A DNA stretch of 12,090 nucleotides from an uncultured Bacillota bacterium (lineage in GTDB: Bacteria > Bacillota_I > Bacilli_A > RFN20 > CAG-631), in assembly GCA_905197115.1 (NCBI GenBank), contig CAJJXN010000039.1:1-12090 (forward strand), given 5' to 3'. The number at the start of each line of letters is the position of its first letter. Positions within the stretch are counted from its first letter, which is position 1. Shown here piece after piece: positions 11,022 through 12,090 of the stretch. The notes beneath the pieces were generated by a model. That model was not told the DNA's origin. It did not search any database and was given only the letters and a program-made list of their open reading frames with translations. Position numbers and translations under genes: made by a program.

Positions 11022-11990
11022 ATGAAATTATCTGTATTTAGTCCTGCTTTAGCAGATCGCAGTTTAGAAGAAATGTTACAATTTTTAACTTCTCAAGGTG
11101 TTTATAGCGTTGAAATGGGATGTGGTGGATTCCCAGGTACAGCTCATTTAAACGCAAAAGAATTAATTAAAGATGAAAAGAAAGTTTTAGAAGTTAAAGC
11201 GTTATTCAAAAAATATAATTGTGAAATTGCCGCTTTATCAGTACATGGTAATCCTGTGCATCCAAACAAAGAAATTGCTCAATCTTTTCATGAAGATTTT
11301 GAAGCAGCATGTGTTTTAGCAAATATGTTAAATGTCGAAAGAATCATTACTTTTTCGGGATGTCCTGGAGATTGTAAGAGTAGCAAACACCCAAATTGGG
11401 TGACATGTCCTTGGCCAGAGGATTTTAGTGAAGTTTTACAATGGCAATGGAATAAAGTCTTGATTCCATATTGGAAAAAGGCTGTAAAATTTGCTAAATC
11501 TCAAAATGTAAAATATATTTGTTTAGAAATGCATCCAGGATTTTGTGTTTATAATCCAGAAACACTTTTAAAATTAAGAAACGCGGTAGACCCAATGATT
11601 GGCGCTAATTTTGATCCATCTCATTTGATTTGGCAAGGAATAGATATGGTAAGTGCGATTAAGTCTTTAAAAGGAGCTATTTATCATTTCCATGCCAAAG
11701 ACACAGGTTTAGATGCTGAAAATGTCGCAAGAAATGGTGTTTTAGATACGAAACACTATGGCGATGAAATTCATCGTTCGTGGGTGTTTAGAACGGTTGG
11801 CTATGGAAGTGATGAAAAATTCTGGAAAGATATTTTCTCGGCTTTAAATTTAATTGGTTATAATCATGTGATTTCTATTGAGCATGAAGATTCAATAATG
11901 ACACCTATGGAAGGTTTAACAAAGGCAATTAAATTTTTACAAAATACGATGATATTTGAATCAAAACCAGGAAGTATGTGGTGGGCATAA
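11022..11990 (+). CDS. sugar phosphate isomerase/epimerase-like TIM-barrel protein (AP endonuclease 2 superfamily)
   Basis: The 322 residues fit the xylose-isomerase-like/AP-endonuclease-2 TIM barrel. Probable divalent-metal ligands sit at strand ends: Glu169 (CLEMHPG), Asp198 with His201 (NFDPSH), His224 (FHAKD) and Glu287 (SIEHEDS). Catalytic Glu/His pairs of this type move protons in ketose-aldose isomerisation, epimerisation or keto-glycoside elimination. The loop FSGCPGDC...WVTCPWPED (111-134) is Cys- and Trp-rich and characteristic of a subfamily that travels with Gfo/Idh/MocA enzymes. Starting ATG: AGGAGG at 11010-11015 overlaps the TAG stop of the ThuA gene. It is the last gene of the operon, with a strong terminator just after the stop. 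It could handle the keto sugar made by the oxidoreductase. C-glycoside deglycosidase large subunits have the same fold, but the small subunit expected for them is not present. Confidence 0.85.
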   Translation: MKLSVFSPALADRSLEEMLQFLTSQGVYSVEMGCGGFPGTAHLNAKELIKDEKKVLEVKALFKKYNCEIAALSVHGNPVHPNKEIAQSFHEDFEAACVLANMLNVERIITFSGCPGDCKSSKHPNWVTCPWPEDFSEVLQWQWNKVLIPYWKKAVKFAKSQNVKYICLEMHPGFCVYNPETLLKLRNAVDPMIGANFDPSHLIWQGIDMVSAIKSLKGAIYHFHAKDTGLDAENVARNGVLDTKHYGDEIHRSWVFRTVGYGSDEKFWKDIFSALNLIGYNHVISIEHEDSIMTPMEGLTKAIKFLQNTMIFESKPGSMWWA

Positions 11991-12023
11991 AAAATAAACT
12001 AGGAATTCCTAGTTTATTTTTTT
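11991..12023. terminator. strong, probably bidirectional terminator
   Basis: A perfect palindrome has arms 11991-12003 and 12008-12020 around the loop AATT, with a core of AAACTAGG/CCTAGTTT. On the plus strand it ends in seven T (12017-12023), starting one base after the TAA of the TIM-barrel gene. On the minus strand it ends in a T-rich run too, and it contains the stop codon (12014-12016) of the convergent reading frame. Confidence 0.88.
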
Positions 12024-12090
12024 GCTTTATAATCATAAATGGCTTTAAAGATAATTTCTGTTATATCTATATGCATTCTTTTAATAATTT
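12014..12090 (-). CDS. probable 3' end of a convergent gene (cut by window edge)
   Basis: The minus strand is open from the right edge to a TAA at 12016-12014 and encodes 24 residues ending ITEIIFKAIYDYKAKK. The charged, helical-looking tail and the bidirectional terminator right at its stop support a real C-terminus. The fragment is too short to identify a family. The chance of a 75-base open frame is not small, so confidence is moderate. Confidence 0.5.
   Translation of the reverse strand, partial: IIKRMHIDITEIIFKAIYDYKAKK

Noticed and set aside
1..12090. CRISPR array, tRNA or rRNA gene, insertion sequence, prophage or toxin-antitoxin pair
   Set aside because: No regularly spaced direct repeats, cloverleaf or rRNA-like stretches, transposase motifs or terminal inverted repeats were seen. 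The window is almost fully filled by the genes listed.

Overview
The window looks like chromosome from a low-G+C Firmicutes-type bacterium, perhaps an uncultured Bacilli/Erysipelotrichia/RF39-like lineage. The evidence is very A+T-rich DNA, AGGAGG-type ribosome binding sites, TTGACA/TATAAT promoters (several with an extended TGnTATAAT -10), hairpin-plus-U-run terminators, a Gram-positive style lipoprotein and small membrane proteins. TGA ends several genes at positions backed by a terminator or an overlapping downstream start, so the standard bacterial code applies and Mycoplasma-type recoding does not. No RNA gene, CRISPR array, insertion sequence or phage gene was seen. The placement is inference; no marker gene here fixes it.

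Layout. (1) 1-1735, minus strand: the first 29 codons of enolase (eno), preceded by a complete cofactor-independent phosphoglycerate mutase (gpmI). These are two consecutive lower-glycolysis enzymes, each with a recognisable promoter. (2) 1847-3576, minus: a two-gene operon of an archaeal-type glycerol-1-phosphate dehydrogenase homologue overlapping by one base a LicC-like nucleotidyltransferase, closed by a terminator. It probably makes a nucleotide-activated glycerol phosphate or similar polyol phosphate for the envelope. (3) 3655-4428: two convergent small membrane proteins of unknown function, sharing a region with two strong hairpins. (4) 4482-6917, minus: an 811-residue lipoprotein with a Ser-rich linker, four InlB/Listeria-Bacteroides-like repeat modules made by an internal duplication, and a large unrecognised C-terminal half, driven by a perfect consensus promoter. 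(5) 7021-9134: a YjdF/DUF2238-like membrane protein (minus) divergent from a PAP2 phosphatase and a TVP38/VTT-domain membrane protein (plus). (6) 9240-11990, plus: a tight three-gene operon of a Gfo/Idh/MocA oxidoreductase, a ThuA-domain protein and a TIM-barrel isomerase/epimerase-like protein, a set typical of oxidative (3-keto) sugar or glycoside metabolism, ended by a strong terminator. (7) 12014-12090, minus: the probable 3' end of a convergent gene.

How the genes fit together. Regions 2, 4 and 5 all point to the cell envelope: head-group synthesis, a surface lipoprotein, lipid-phosphate hydrolysis and a membrane-protein family linked to lipid movement. Regions 1 and 6 are central and peripheral sugar metabolism. 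No transporter, glycosidase or regulator for the region 6 operon is in the window, so its substrate cannot be read from here. The most unusual items are the glycerol-1-phosphate dehydrogenase/nucleotidyltransferase pair and the lipoprotein.
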